64,000 bases of DNA, taken from assembly GCA_030248215.1 (NCBI GenBank), contig JASANG010001317.1, positions 86,025 through 150,024 of the forward strand, in the 5' to 3' direction. Positions 1 through 14,200 of the stretch are shown here, one piece after another. Each line of letters opens with the position of its first letter. The stretch's first letter is position 1. The stretch comes from Enoplolaimus lenunculus. Lineage: Eukaryota > Nematoda > Enoplea > Enoplida > Thoracostomopsidae. The notes beneath the pieces were generated by a model. That model ran no database searches, was not told the DNA's origin, and was given only the letters and a program-made list of their open reading frames with translations. The position numbers and the translations under genes are program-made.

Positions 1-634
1 TATAGCAGTTTATCCTAGGCCAAACAGCTATTACGCAAAACAGCAGATTGGCATACGATATATATACAAGCTATATCACAAATATGGTAAATAATTGTGT
101 CATTTTGGCTATTCTCCACTGAGATGTTGTCTGCAACAAAAAGGTTTCAATTTTGAAATTTTTTGCTTATTTGAGCTTCTTAAAATATCTCCAGATCATT
201 TCATACTTAAATTTGAATTTTTGAAAAATTTGACTTTTAATGTGTACCGTCCGCCCGCTAACGAGTGTAAAAATGTTTGTCAAAAACATAGACAAGTTGC
301 ATATCATGGTACTCAGTACTCGTTCCATTGAGTCAAATTTGACACCATTCGACTCCCCTACACAGGCGTTTCACTTTTTAACAAAATTTTACGGTCAAAT
401 GAGAAACCTTAGGGCATAAAAATAGAATTTTTGAAAAATTAAAATTTAAATATGGAATAATCAGGGGAGATCATGAGAAACTCAAGCATGCAAATATTTT
501 CAAAATCGCACCATTTTTGAGTCAACGCCGGCAGTTTAAGAATAACTAAAAACACACGAATTATACACCGAATGCGACACAGATAAGAATCTGTGTCAAA
601 CGAGTTTAATATCGCATAATCCTAGTTACGCCAG
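1..634. other. No gene seen
   Basis: AT-rich intronic or intergenic sequence left of the first minisatellite. I see no splice-flanked module here. If the main minus-strand gene continues, this is part of the intron after the last visible EGF exon. Confidence 0.5.
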
Positions 635-2020
635 TCAATCCAACTGGACAGGGAGATCCTCAATCCAACTGGACAGGCAGACCCTCGGTCCAACTGTACA
701 GGGAGACCCACGGTCCAACTGGACTACTGGACAGGGAGACCCTCGGTCCAACTGGACTGCTTGACAGGGAGACCCTCGGTCCAACAGGACTGCTGGACAG
801 GGAGACCCTCGGTCCAACTGGACAGGGAGACCCTCGGTCCAACTGGACAAGGACACCCTCAGTCCAACTGGACAGAGACCCTCGGTCCAACTGGACAGAG
901 ACACTCGGTCCAACTGGACAGAGACCCTCGGTCCAACTGGACAGGGAGATCCTCGGTCCAACTGGACTACTGGACAGGAAGACCCTCGGTCCAACTGGAC
1001 TACTGGACAGGGAGACCCTCGGTCCAACTGGACTGCCGGACAGGGAGACCCTCGGTCCAACTGGACAGGGACACCCTCAGTCCAACTGGACAGAGACCCT
1101 CGGTCCAACTGGACAGAGACCCTCTGTCCAACTGGACAGAGACCATCGGTCCAACTGGACAGGCAGACCCTCGGTCCAACTGTACAGGGAGACCCTCGGT
1201 CCAACTGGACTACTGGACAGGGAGACCCTCGGTCCAACTGGACAGGGAGACCCTCGGTCCAACCGGACAGGGAGACCCTCAGTCCAACCGGACAGAGAGA
1301 CCCTCAGTCCAACTGGACAGAGAGACCCTCAATCCAGCCGGACAGGGAGACCCTGAGTCCAACACAGGGAGACCCCAGAGGGAGACCCTCGGTCCAACTG
1401 GACAGGGAGACCCTCGGTCCAACTGGATAGGGACACCCTCAGTCCAACTGGACAGAGACCCTCGGTCCAACTGGACAGAGACCCTCTGTCCAACTGGACA
1501 GAGACCATGGGTCCAACTGGACAGGCAGACCCTCGGTCCAACTGTACAGGGAGACCCTCGGTCCAACTGGACTACTGGACAGGGAGACCCTCGGTCCAAC
1601 TGGACTGCCGGACAGGGAGACCCTCGGTCCAACTGGACAGGGAGACCCTCGGTCCAACCGGACAGGGAGACCCTCAGTCCAACTGGACAGGGAGACCCTC
1701 GGTCCAACTGGATAGGGACACCCTCGGTCCAACTGGATAGGGACACCCTCAGTCCAACTGGACAGAGACCCTCGGTCCAACTGGACAGAGACCCTCGGTC
1801 CAACTGGACAGAGACCCTCGGTCCAACTGGACTGCCGGACAGGGAGACCCTCGGTCCAACTGGACAGGGAGACCCTCGGTCCAACCGGACAGGGAGACCC
1901 TCAGTCCAACCGGACAGAGAGACCCTCAGTCCAACTGGACAGAGAGACCCTCAATCCAGCCGGACAGGGAGACCTTGGTCCAACTGAACAGGGAGACCCT
2001 CGGTCCAATTGAACAGGAGA
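635..2020. repeat. 24-bp GC-rich minisatellite
   Basis: Tandem copies of a roughly 24-bp unit of the type GGAGACCCTCGGTCCAACTG plus GACA. Variant units lack GGA or add a short TGGACTACTGGACA block. Higher-order duplication is visible: the order of variants around 1040-1330 recurs around 1580-1970. It is open in several frames on both strands only because of the repeat, so those frames are not called as genes. Confidence 0.95.
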
Positions 2021-2127
2021 GAGTCTTTCATTTTTTATAGTTTAATGACATGAAATAGAACTCAGTACTGAATGAACACACATAATTCGGTGCTAAATTT
2101 GGATTATCTAAAAAATGTTACACTTAC

Positions 2128-2241
2128 CAGTATCACAAACGAGTCCAGTATAGCCAGGGGCGCACAGGCATGTATAGTTCAAGTGTAAATCGACACACGT
2201 TGCCGTTTGATGACATGGTTTCGGCTTACATTCGTCAGTTG
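2128..2241 (-). CDS. EGF exon 2 (last visible exon)
   Basis: Flanked by CTCTTACAG acceptor and CTG|GTAAGTG donor, phase 1-1, 38 codons. Six cysteines in EGF spacing: ECKPKPC, TATC, YTCLC, GYTGLVC. The segment CVDLHLNYTC matches the Asp/Asn hydroxylation pattern of calcium-binding EGF domains, but the residue four before the first Cys is Pro, so the calcium site is only partial. Its good donor shows that the gene continues to the left. Confidence 0.92.
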
Positions 2242-5200
2242 CTGTAAGAGTATGATATATCATATTTAATTTAAACTAGTACACGTAGTTGCACACATGT
2301 GCAACTGGACGAAAGCTTCCCCGATTCTAAAATAAATTGTTGCATCGGCCCCTAAAATTAATTTAAGTTGACCAAAATTCAAAAACTGGTGTTTGAAAAA
2401 CTCTAGTGTTGTGCAGATATATAAAACTTCCGAAATAATAGGTATTCTCAATGTACACTGTCTTAATTTGCATACGTAACGTAAACAAACATCTGTTGGA
2501 ACGTTGCCCAAAATACGTAGGTGGGTGTTCCAGTTTTAATATATAGATATAATTACATTGTACACTACTCGATAGAGAATTTTTCCAATTCTGAGGGTCC
2601 GTGTTAATGAAAACTTTAAAAAGAACAAAACTCGTTCAAAGAGCATTAGGCTTACTGAGTCAATTTGCCTGTTTATAGAGTTTGTAAGCAAAATATTAAT
2701 ATATCTATTCTAGACTGATTGAGATATTTCTGCATAGATTAGAAAAATGCGTCGTGTACCAAACGATAAACTTAACTAACTTCGGAAAAAGGCTACCGTA
2801 AGTTTCTGCATAACCCTAAACGTTTGCCTAAACCGTTACATATGCCTAAGCCTAAGCCTAAGCCTAAGCCTAAACCTAAGTCTAAACCTAAGCCTAAACC
2901 TAAGCCGTAACCTTAAATGTAAGGTACGGAGACCTGTACAAGAAGTGTCAAATTTTTTAACGCATTTATGACCATCAAACAATACAGAATATTTTAGCAT
3001 TTAATTCCGGTCCGTAACCAAGTTGAGGAATAGAGAGGGCTTAGCCCCCCCTGGAATAATTTTGCCCCCTCCCTCTACAAAATATTCAACTTTGCTTTTA
3101 AGTCACCGAAAACCCATGTATGCCCCTCCTGACCAACTTTCAGCCTCCCTTAGCAGAAGTGATCTGGCTACGGGTGTGATTTTTCAATTACACCTGTGTG
3201 AGCGGACATTTGAAACTTACGAATACTGCAATCTTCGCCAGTGTAACCGTTTTTACAGTAACACAGCCAATCACCATCGAGCATCATACATGTACCATCG
3301 TTCACACATGGATTCGTCGGTAACGCGTCACAAGTTTCAATGCCTTCGATTAAAACTGAAAATGAAAAAACAAAATTCGTTGCAAATATTTCACAACCAA
3401 CGAAAAGATTTAAAATTATAGAAAACCAACAAAATTTTTTCAATTTCTTTTTCAAAATCATTTTACGCGAATTTGGCCAGTATTCGCCTTTTCCACGCTT
3501 AATCATAGAAGCTTAGGCATAGGTTTAAGTGAGGTTTTGGTAAGCCGGTTCTTATACCTAAATTCTGAGCGTACACTTAAACGCGAAACGTAAAACGGAA
3601 AGGGTACAGCAAAGTGGCTGTAAACGAAATTGACCAATTAAAATTAATGAAATCAGAAGTTAATTTGGCAGCGACCAATCACAAACCGCTGACAATGTTT
3701 CAAAACAGACAAACGCCGCATTCTCATTGGTTTCTTAATTATTTTCTGTATTTTTCTATTTTTAAGACAGATTCCAAAAATTAAGGTATCAAATCGTACC
3801 CGTAATTAATCATACATTTGTGAATAAATACGAGAGTCACTCACTAAAAGACACACATCCATGCCCAGTAATCCAACCAGATCCACACGATATGGCGCCC
3901 TCTGGCATGGCATGCGGTGATTTTACATTACTTACAAGAGTACCTAAAATATTTATAGGATGACCAAGAGTAGTCTTAGGGTCAAGTTGAACTCCTCTTT
4001 GTCCGTTAAACGTACCGTTACAAACAGGAGGTGCGTTATTGTAAGCTTTACTCGATTGGCATGTTAACGTTGAAGCGCCGGCTAACATAAATTCGTCATA
4101 GCAGGCGTAAACGACAGTGTCGCCTTGTAATACCGGATCTCCGCTGTACGTTTTAAATCCGCCTTCAATATCAACAGGTGTTGGACAAATCGCTAAAAAT
4201 AGAAAAAATATTTAAAATTTATTTCAACGGCATTTGTATAAGCTCAGGGGCCTATGTTAGTTTAAGGGGCGTCCGGGTTTAGGGGTTCATGTTAGTTTAA
4301 GGGGCGTCCGGGTTTAGGGGTTCATGTTAGTTTAAGGGGCGTCAGGATTTAGGGGTTCATGTTAGTTTAAGGGGCGTCCGGGTTTAGGGGTTCATGTTAG
4401 TTTAAGGGGCGTCCAGGTTTCTGTTGGATCGTTAAAAGAGTAGTGTCAGTACTATACGGTCTGCACGACACCTGTTTGAAGTTTTGCTCAAAGTTAATGA
4501 CCACGGTGGGAATCGAACCTCGGTCCTCTCGCGCTCGAGCCAAGCATGCAAGAACTACACCATGCGGTAATTGCAACAACTTCTTATACCGGCATATGTG
4601 CGCAGGCATGGTAACATTTGCTTTACATACACTTACGTGCACATATACTGACAAGTAGATTTAGATTCTAGATTACATTTTTTGCTTAGACTTAGGCTTA
4701 GGAATACGCTTAATCTACTGTTACGCCCCTAAAAGCAACATTGGCCAGCTTAGGTTTAGGAAAACACTTATCTATGCCTAAAGCGTAAACCTTTGTATAA
4801 ACCGCTGCCTAACACTGAGCCTAAAAGAATCATAACCGAAAATTAGGTCGACGTGTTCAACAAAGATGTCAATGTTGCACCACAATTTTAAACGTAAACC
4901 TAGAACCAGTGTTAAAATTGAAAATATGAACCAATGAGCATCGTCAGCAGAACGAATACTTGGTTAAATACTTACCAGTGACAGATACACAAATTGCTTA
5001 CCGAGGGGCCAGTGTGATATGCAGTAATAAAATAAGATCGCGAGCGAAGCATCCGAGAAGCCAAACGCTATTTTAGTACTAAATCATGAAACCAAATTTT
5101 GATTTTGATGATGGTTTTTTTGGATTCGACGCTGGTAATCATTAAATGAGCTTGTAAGCATGTGAAACATACTTGTCCTTGTGTACATGCAAGTGCATTG

Positions 5201-8200
5201 CACTATAGAGTATGCTTGCCGGCAGCATACGGTCAACATATAATCGACGATAGAACCAGTTGGAGCAGCGGGCTACTGGTGCAGTGGTAGAGCGCTTGCA
5301 TCAGTATTCCAAGGCCACTAGTTCGAACCCTGTTCTGCAGGTGCGCTTTTGCAGTTTCTAAGTTAAAAAATTCCAGATCATTTAGATTTAATTTTCTAAT
5401 TTAGCAAATTAACTTTAGATTTATATACAAAAATTAGGATTGCGCTATACTCGCCGCGCGCAGCTGGGACGCCAGCGCGTGCCGGAATCCGGCGGTGCGT
5501 GGCGAGCATAGCGCAACCCTTAGTGCCACAACTTACCTTTGCACGTCGGATACGGATTATCGTAAGCACCGGTTGTTTCACAAGTCAACAACGGCGACCC
5601 CGATAGTTGATATCCTGCGGAACAGGTATAGTTGACAGTTGTACCCGGAGACATTATTGTCGCGTTCGTTTCAGCGGTACCAAAACTGATCGATGGTGGT
5701 GTTGGACAGACCACTAAAAGATGTTCAAATGACTGTTCAGGTTACTCAAGTTTATATCAGTACCGCTTCTCGGTCATTCAAGCCTCCCACTCCCAAACTG
5801 AGATCAGATCCCATAAACGTCCCATAAGGTATCCATCCAGCGGCACAACACCTGATTCAAAACTGTGGGATTTGTATGCTTGGGTGCAATATTAACTGGC
5901 AAAACTAACCAAACTAAGGAAGAAGCCAAATACCCATGAGTAATGGAATGTTTAACCCGAATTTTACCCAAAGCTGAAACTGTTTCTCAATAGCGTAGCG
6001 TATCGGTTTTGCCGGGGGGGGCTAAGATGACCTAAGGGCAACCCTAGGCAAGTGAAAGGACCGTATCTGCGGCACTGAATTTTGAACTCATTAATGTATC
6101 GTACATTTTAGTTTGGGTGTGAAAAGTTGCCTAACCACACAGGCCAGTGAAACCCAGAGGTCAAAATTTGGATCCTGGTTTTGAGTAGAACGTAGAATCA
6201 GTATATTTATCTTGCATTTTAAAATTACCGGAGTAACCTCTCGAGCAAAGAATTGCAAGCAGACGGAGTAAGAACATTGATAAAGGAGGTAACAGCATTA
6301 CAAGAGTGGGAGCAAGGAAAATTTTCCAAACGCAATTCGTTTTATGTTGTGGAAAATTTTCATCGGCAGGCTGGACGAACATGCTTCTACAGGGGATGGC
6401 CCCCTCGCTATCCCCTGCATTAAAGTTGCATCGCTGTCTCTGGGGGTTGCCGCATTATAAAAATTAGCTAAAAATAGCAACAGCTGGCAGTGGTTTCGTA
6501 CCAGAGTGGGACTGTACCCGTGGGAACCCGTAATTAGCTAAAAATAGCAACAACTGGCAGTGGTTTCGTACCAGAGTGGGACTGTATCCGTGGGAACCCG
6601 TGGGTACCCGCAGGTACCCACGCATAAACGAGGGTCGGGTAAAAAAATTTCAACCGCGAGTATACCCCAGCGGGTAAAGATTAGTGTCACACGGGTAAAA
6701 AAACGACCGATTTTACCAGCGCCAAACGGTTAAGAGTTAAGGTGAGGAAACATACGCTATTAAAGTAATCCAATCAGTGAGCGTTGAAAAATCAAAAGTT
6801 CTGCGCTGTATTCAGTTGAGTTTAGAATTTTGTTGTTTCTAGTAAACTTTGATGCGTAAAATTCGCTGGAGTTACAACCTAAAACTTCATTAAAATAGCA
6901 AATCACAAGGCGATCTTTAAAATGCTGGCTTTAACTTTATGCGCGGATAAAAAATGGGATGTGGGTGGATCATTTTAGCGTAGGTAACCTCACAGATAAA
7001 ATATTCTTATTTGCATGGGTAAAATGTGAATCCGGTAGAAAATTGTTATCCACATCCCAGTCTCGTCCGTAACAACAATATATGTGACTTACGCTTGCAC
7101 AACGGGGGCACCGGATTGGAATACGTCCCGTCGCTGGTACAAGTTGTTGTTGCGTCGCCAAGTAGAAAGTAACCAACATCGCATGAATATGTAACGGTTG
7201 TATTTTCAATTAAATATGTTGACCCAATCGCGTATGCACCGTTAGCAATTGATGTCGGTGTGGGACAAAGGACTGAAAATGTTCAATGGTCGGCGATATT
7301 TTGACATAAACTATAAATTATACGGATGTGCCGATTAATCGGCATCGGCATCGGTAATAATTGGCGCTTTTCGAGAGTACCGCCATCGGCACTGTCAAAA
7401 AATTGCCGATTCTTTGTCGATACTTTTTGCACATATAAAAGTCAGTTGGAATGCTATCAGTTTGATTTCTGGGCGTATATCTGAGGAAAATTGTTATCTC
7501 TGCGTTTGTATTTGAAAAAATTAATTTAAATGAACCGTTCTTATAAAATTTTAATCGTTTATGATGGTTAAGGTTTAAGTCTTAATATAATGATGTAATG
7601 TAGTATCCTATTTGTTTATTAAGCATGGTGTTCTAATGTTGAAATCACCATCGGCATCGGTTCGGCATCGGCTCGGCATCGGCAAAATTTCAAAATAAGA
7701 ATTGGCATCGGCAAAAATTTTGGCATCGGCTGATCCCTAATAAATTATTTAAGCAAATTTGAGAATTAGCTACCGGTAACCATTTTAGTTACGGTAAATC
7801 GTCCGCAGTAAAACTTTTAAGACATGTGACAATTTTTTGTTATGCAACTGTCAGCAATCGATGTATTTAAAAATAACCTAAAATTTTTACGCGAATTGAA
7901 GTTTCGGCAATTGTCACCGGATCCATAAGCCCATGACCTGTATGGAAATGGTAATTTCACAAATGGATCAACACGGCACAGCTCTGACCGAACCGCACGT
8001 GGTGAATTCATTGTGCATTGATCAGCTCCAGTTAACCGGATACAGGTGCTTGCCTGTTTTCTTCAAACCTAATCCACATCCTAAGCCTAAGTTATACCAA
8101 GAGTGCGTGATACAAGAGTATGCAACTGTAGGGGATCCGCATGGTACAAAATGTACCACCGGGCGTTGCGTTTTTGTCCGACCCCCCTTGTTTAGAGGGG

Positions 8201-11200
8201 GGTCGCTATCACATGAATACCTCTAAATTAAACTATAATAAGTGGAGCAATTTGTGTTGTCGGGTAAATAAAGTGCCATGGTTCGCACCGGTTGTACCCC
8301 CCCCCCCCCGTAAATAAAGGAGTGTAGGGCAAAAACGCAACGCGTGCCGGGTACATTCTTTTCTACACAGAATGTGACCAGCTGCACACTCTTGTTGAAA
8401 TATGCATCATCCACTCCTGATTATACTAAATATTTGACCATTTCGCATACTGTGAGCGGAAAGTGTTCAAAAGCTACACTGTAAATTCCAGAGAATTGAT
8501 TTTAACTCAGAATGAGTTGAATGCACTCAGAGGTCTGAGCTCTGAATTAGGTCTTTTAGAACTCAGAAATCTGAATTGTTCGAGCTCATTCTGAGCTAAT
8601 AAATCAACTCACCCGGAATTATATCAGCAAAGAATGAGTTAATATTTACTGTTACTAACTCAGAAATAAACAGAAATAACTAATTGTCTCTCTGAATTGA
8701 TTAATCAACTCATTGGAATTTGCAGTGTAGATTCTTATCGGTATTTTCCGTAAATGCGTGTAATTTATGAACCAAATTGTTTAATTTATGAACCAAATTG
8801 CTTAATTTATGAACCAAATTGCTTAATTTATGAACCAAATTGCTTAATTTATGAACCAAATTGCTTAATTTATGAACAAAATTGCTTAATTTATGAACCA
8901 AATTGCTTAATTTATGAACCAAATTGCTTAATTTATGAACCAAATTGCTTAATTTATGAACCAAATTGTTTAATTTATGAACCAAATTGCTTAATTTATG
9001 AACCAAATTGGTTAATTTATGAACCAAATTGCTTAATTTATGAACCAAATTGCTTAATTTATGAAGCAAATTGCTTAATTTATGAACCAAATTGCTTAAT
9101 TTATGAACCAAATTGCTTAATTTATGAACCAAATTGCTTAATTTATGAACCAAATTGCTTAATTTATGAACCAAATTGCTTAATTTATGAACCAAATTGC
9201 TTAATTTATGAACCAAATTGCTTAATTTATGAACCAAATTGCTTAATTTATGAACCAAATTGCTTAATTTATGAACCAAATTGCTTAATTTATGAACCAA
9301 ATTGCTTAATTTATGAACCAAATTGGTTAATTTATGAACCAAATTGTTTAATTTATGAACCAAATTGCTTAATTTATGAACCAAATTGGTTAATTTATGA
9401 ACCAAATTGCTTAATTTATGAACCAAATTGCTTAATTTATGAACCAAATTGCTTAATTTATGAACCAAATTGGTTAATTTATGAACCAAATTGGTTAATT
9501 TATGAACCAAATTGCTTAATTTATGAACCAAATTGCTATAAAATGCCGTACCGTAGCAAGTAGGTGCTTGAATGTCGTATGAACCTGTTATGGTACACGT
9601 AAGTACACTGCTTCCAATGATTTGATAGCCAGAATCACAGGTGTACGTCACGGTAATGTCTTCAATTATTGGACTCCCACTTACGACTGATACAGAATTT
9701 CCGACCGTTGGTGCAGACGGACAAATTGCTGAAAATATAACATTTCGTTGATCAATTACTTATCAGTACACTTACAATGGCCCATGTATAGAACAGAGCA
9801 GGAATAGTCCTAAGCCTAAGCCTAAACCTAAGCCTAAACCTAAGCGTATTGATGAGCGTATTCCTAAGCCTAAGCATAAGCCTAAGCCTAAGCCAAAAAA
9901 TTAGTCTAAAGCTTAAACTGACCCGATTATAACGCCTCCGGAAAACGATCCGGCCCTTTTCTATACCTGGGTCCTTACCATAATCTTCAAAGGCGTTGTG
10001 GTAAATTTTGTCAAGTAAAAAATTATGTCAGTCAAAAATTTTTAAACCCCACACGCTCAACGATGCGCCGGTTGCCAGAGGGGAGTCTCGACGGCTCAGC
10101 CTCCCTAAAATTTTTTTCCAGTTGTAAGCTTATTATTTCAACCGCATACCGATCCTAACATTATTCGCCCCTATTGACAGGTTGATTTGGCTAAAGTGCG
10201 TTGTTGTCGTCTCCATCAAGACTCTGGACCGACTTTTAAACCCAGAATTCAAGAAAGATTCAAGGAATAGAAGATTACGCCCGTAGCCAGCTCACTGTTC
10301 AAGAGGTGGGGCTAATAAGCATTTCAGAAGGATCATACAAGGGTTTTCAATGACTTTCAATCAACGTTGAAGATATTATAGGGGGGGCAAATTTTTTCCA
10401 GGGAACTGAGTCCCCCTGCCCCCCTTGGCTACGATCCCGTACAAGATACTCGTCTCTGCAGAATGTTTCAAACTTACGTTTGCATACAGGCGCAGTATAA
10501 TCGTAAACGCCTTCCCATTGGCACGTCAACACGGGATCTCCAACCATAAAATATCCAGAGTCACAAGTATACGTTATATCGATATCTTCAATTATTGGTG
10601 ATCCACTGACAACGTTCGTACTATACGGAACCACTGTAGGATCAGGACAAATTTCTTAAAAAATTATAATTTTAAAAATAATACTACAGTCAGGGGTGCG
10701 CCATACCCGCCTGGCAAGTTTCCCCCCTCATCTCTCAGACATTCTAAAAGATGATGTATGTTTCGTATCTTTGCCCTTATATGAACCCCTTGTGAAGTTG
10801 TCAAAGCTTAAATTGTGGAACTTATAAAAAAAGCTAACAATGACGTAGCGAATGACGTTTAAAGCGACCCTTGATTGAGAAATTAAAGATCATATGATTT
10901 GTTCTTGAAGTACGGCTGATAAGTAGCATTTTCGGTTGAAATTACTGCTACTAAATGCTATTTATTGTTTCTGCAAAAACTTGGGCCAATGTAAAGAACA
11001 GAGGCGGAGCAAGTATCAATAAGCATATTCCTAGGCCTAAGACTAAGCCTAAGCCTAAGCCTAAGCCTAAGCTTAAGCCTAAGCCTAAACCTAAGCCTAA
11101 GCCTCAGCCTAAGCGTAAGAATGAGCATATTCTAAGCCGAAGCCTACGCCAAGCAAAAAATTAGTCTAAAGTTTAAGCTTACTCGATTCCAGTCCCACAG

Positions 11201-14200
11201 AAAAACGTTCCGACCCTGATCTTTACGGGGACCAACACTTGTAATGTTTTCAATTTGAAACTTTTTAAAAAATGAGTATATATAATCAGAGTACCATCGA
11301 TGTATATTATTTAATCTTAAAATTAGCACAGATTGAATTTGCTTAACAAAAACGGAAATCAGCCATAGACAGTGTTTTGTGGCTCACAAAACACTCGTAC
11401 AATGTTACTTTAACGGCCGAAACACAAGATTAATCATATTCCTAAGCCTAAGCCTCAGTGTTGAAAAACAACTGTATTTCTATACCTATGCAAAAATTGA
11501 ATGTAGTCTAAAATTGAAACCTACTGTTTTACAGACCCACCAGAAACCGGCACCGGCCCTAAACTGTAAAATGGGCCAGAAAACTCACTGTAACACGTGG
11601 GCCAAGGTTTGCTGTACAAACCCGATAACAGGCAAACGGCAGAAACGTCACCAACTAAATGATAGCCGTTAACGCATTCGCTCATAATTGTAACATTTTC
11701 AATAATGGGTGACCAACTTTGATTCCAATTGCCGTTTTCGAGCGTAGGCGGAGTTGAACATACTTCTAAAAACGGGTTCATTATAACTCACTGGTATGCT
11801 TACGTTTTTGAAATACATTCAGGCAATGAATTAAGCTTTTAATGCTGGGTTTAATGTTGACAATTGGGGTTCAGGCACGTAGCTAGCTCGCCTTGCTTGG
11901 GGGGGGGGGTGATAAATTTTTTACGAAGGGTATCCAAGGTTGCAAACAAGGTTGAAAAATTTCTCGGGGGTTCAAAAAATTCTCCAGGGGTGCCTAAGCC
12001 CCCCATTGGCTACGGGCCCAAATTGGTTTTAAGTTGAACTTGTCATTCAGACAATCTAAACAAATATTTCGCACTGCAACAACACTGTAACTGTTTCATT
12101 TAAAATGTAAAAACTATAGCTTTTGCATATACATTAGTGGTTTTGGCCATTGTTACTTTTAGGGCGGTAACAGTAGATTAAGTGTATTCCTAAGCCTAAG
12201 CCTAAGCAAAAAATGTAGTCTAGAATGTAAACCTACTCTTTTGCAGAACCACCAGAAACCGGGTCGGCCTTAAAAGTAACATGGACCGTGATTTTCATGC
12301 ATGGTATATATATATGACTCACTGTAACAGTAAGGCGGTGGAACATCGTACAACCCTGACAGAAGACAATTGAGTAACGGTGAACCCATCATATGATAAC
12401 CAACATCGCATGTATAAGTAATGTTAATAAATTCAATAATCGGCGCACCACTAACAACATATGTACTATCCAAAACATTGTACGGATCAGGACAGATTTC
12501 TGAAATAAATACTACATAAGTCACTTCACTGTAAATTCCTTAGCTCTTGTATACAGAGTTTCAACAAAGGTTCAGATTTGGCAAAAATTTATTGGTTTAG
12601 ATTTGCATTCAGTTGTGAAAACGCCGAATCGTAAAAGTCGAATCCAACAATGTTCGGCAATATGCTGTTTCAGTTTGAAACAATAAAAAATTTAATATTA
12701 ACTTGTTATATTAACCCTTTCACTCATAGAGTATACTATGAGCAACTAAATACAATAATGTACGATCAATACACACACTGTGAGCAGTGTTTAACATTTA
12801 TAACATATCAGTGGTCATCGTAAACGCCTCCCACCCGTGAGACTGGGGACCGAATCTCACATTGAAATTACATGTCATTTATATTATAAATATTCATGTG
12901 AGAAAGGGTTAATAAAAAATTATGTTGCAGGTCACAAATCTGAAAACTCAGGTCGGGCACGAAATAAATTAACGTTCAAATGTTAGGCGGCTGGCATTGC
13001 GTTGATATTCTAAAACAAATTATAGATATAATTGAAATTTGCAAAATGTACAACATTCGTATTCAGATTCAGCAAATTTACAATGGACTCGGATTCAGAT
13101 TCGGTCAAATCGTGGATTTGGTGCTATCCTGCTTGCACATACAATTGCACACGTTATTGAGTAGGCTTAGGCAAAGGCTTATATGTTCAAGCATAAGCCT
13201 TTACCCCAACGGCTGGTTTTAGCCTAATGGGATAACATTACATGCCTAGAAAATGTACAAGAGCCACTTGTTGTATAAACGTGATCAAATCGCTTTGTCT
13301 ATTGAAGTGTCTACCACAAGAATATTATTGTCAAAGTTTCCAGGCGGATTCAAAATCAACTGCCGTTTAACTCAATTAAGGATATTAGTTTTATTTCCAA
13401 AATAAAGAACAATTAACGGATTCGTTTGAGTTAACTTGAAGCATCCAAATACCAAAGGTCAAGTGACACCACAGGAGAATATAACAAGGGAATATATGCC
13501 GTCTGTTCATTCCTAGAATACCGATAGAATTTTCTCGCTTGGTACGCTCTCCAACAAGGACGGCTTAAGATTATACGCTCCCGAAATGAACCCTAGCTAC
13601 ACGTTTCACTGGAACCACTGATAATAGGTTTAGGGTTTCGCTATACTTTAAGGCGCCCGACGCCACCGCGTGCCTGTGGAAAAATTTATTTCGTGGAATT
13701 TTTAATGAAAAATTGTACGGTGCCCTACACCGGCTCGCGGCGACGTCCGGCGTCACGCTGCGAGTTGGGGTTGCGCTATGCTTGACGTCCGGCGTCGTCC
13801 GTCACCGTTCGCATCATGAGTTATCGTACGGATACCGCACGGCGACGGCCGACGCGGTACGTGTGACGCATGATGATGGACGGCGCCCGACGGGTAACGC
13901 AGGATGGCGCCGGACGTCAACAAAAGTATAGCGCAACCCTAAGTCTGATCCCAAACCATTGTCTGAGATCGAGTTTAATCCTTAGTGTAAAGTTCAACCA
14001 ACTTCTAAAAGTTTCGGTAAAAGTTCGTTGGACGTCAACTAAAGTATAGCGCAATCTTAAAAGCGCAACGATTACTTTTACAAACAGGTGTCGGTAAATC
14101 CCAAGTTCCATCAAGCAAACATTCAAGGGTCATGTCGCCGACCAAATGATACCCAACTTCACAATAATATGACGTTGTTATGTTTTGAATGTACGGAAAT

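Noticed and set aside
635-1987. Open frames of up to 408 codons on both strands in the 24-bp minisatellite
   Set aside because: The unit length is a multiple of three and lacks stops in several frames on both strands; no splice signals or non-repeat sequence.
3936-4015. Extension of exon M34 to a second donor
   Set aside because: The distal donor looks good but would shift the phase relative to the EGF exon; the proximal donor keeps phase 1.
8755-9535. CRISPR-like regular repeat
   Set aside because: Units are head to tail without unique spacers, in a eukaryotic intron.
8710-9651. 313-codon minus-strand frame and 269-codon plus-strand frame
   Set aside because: Apart from the true CCP exon at 9552-9728 they are translations of a 21-bp minisatellite.
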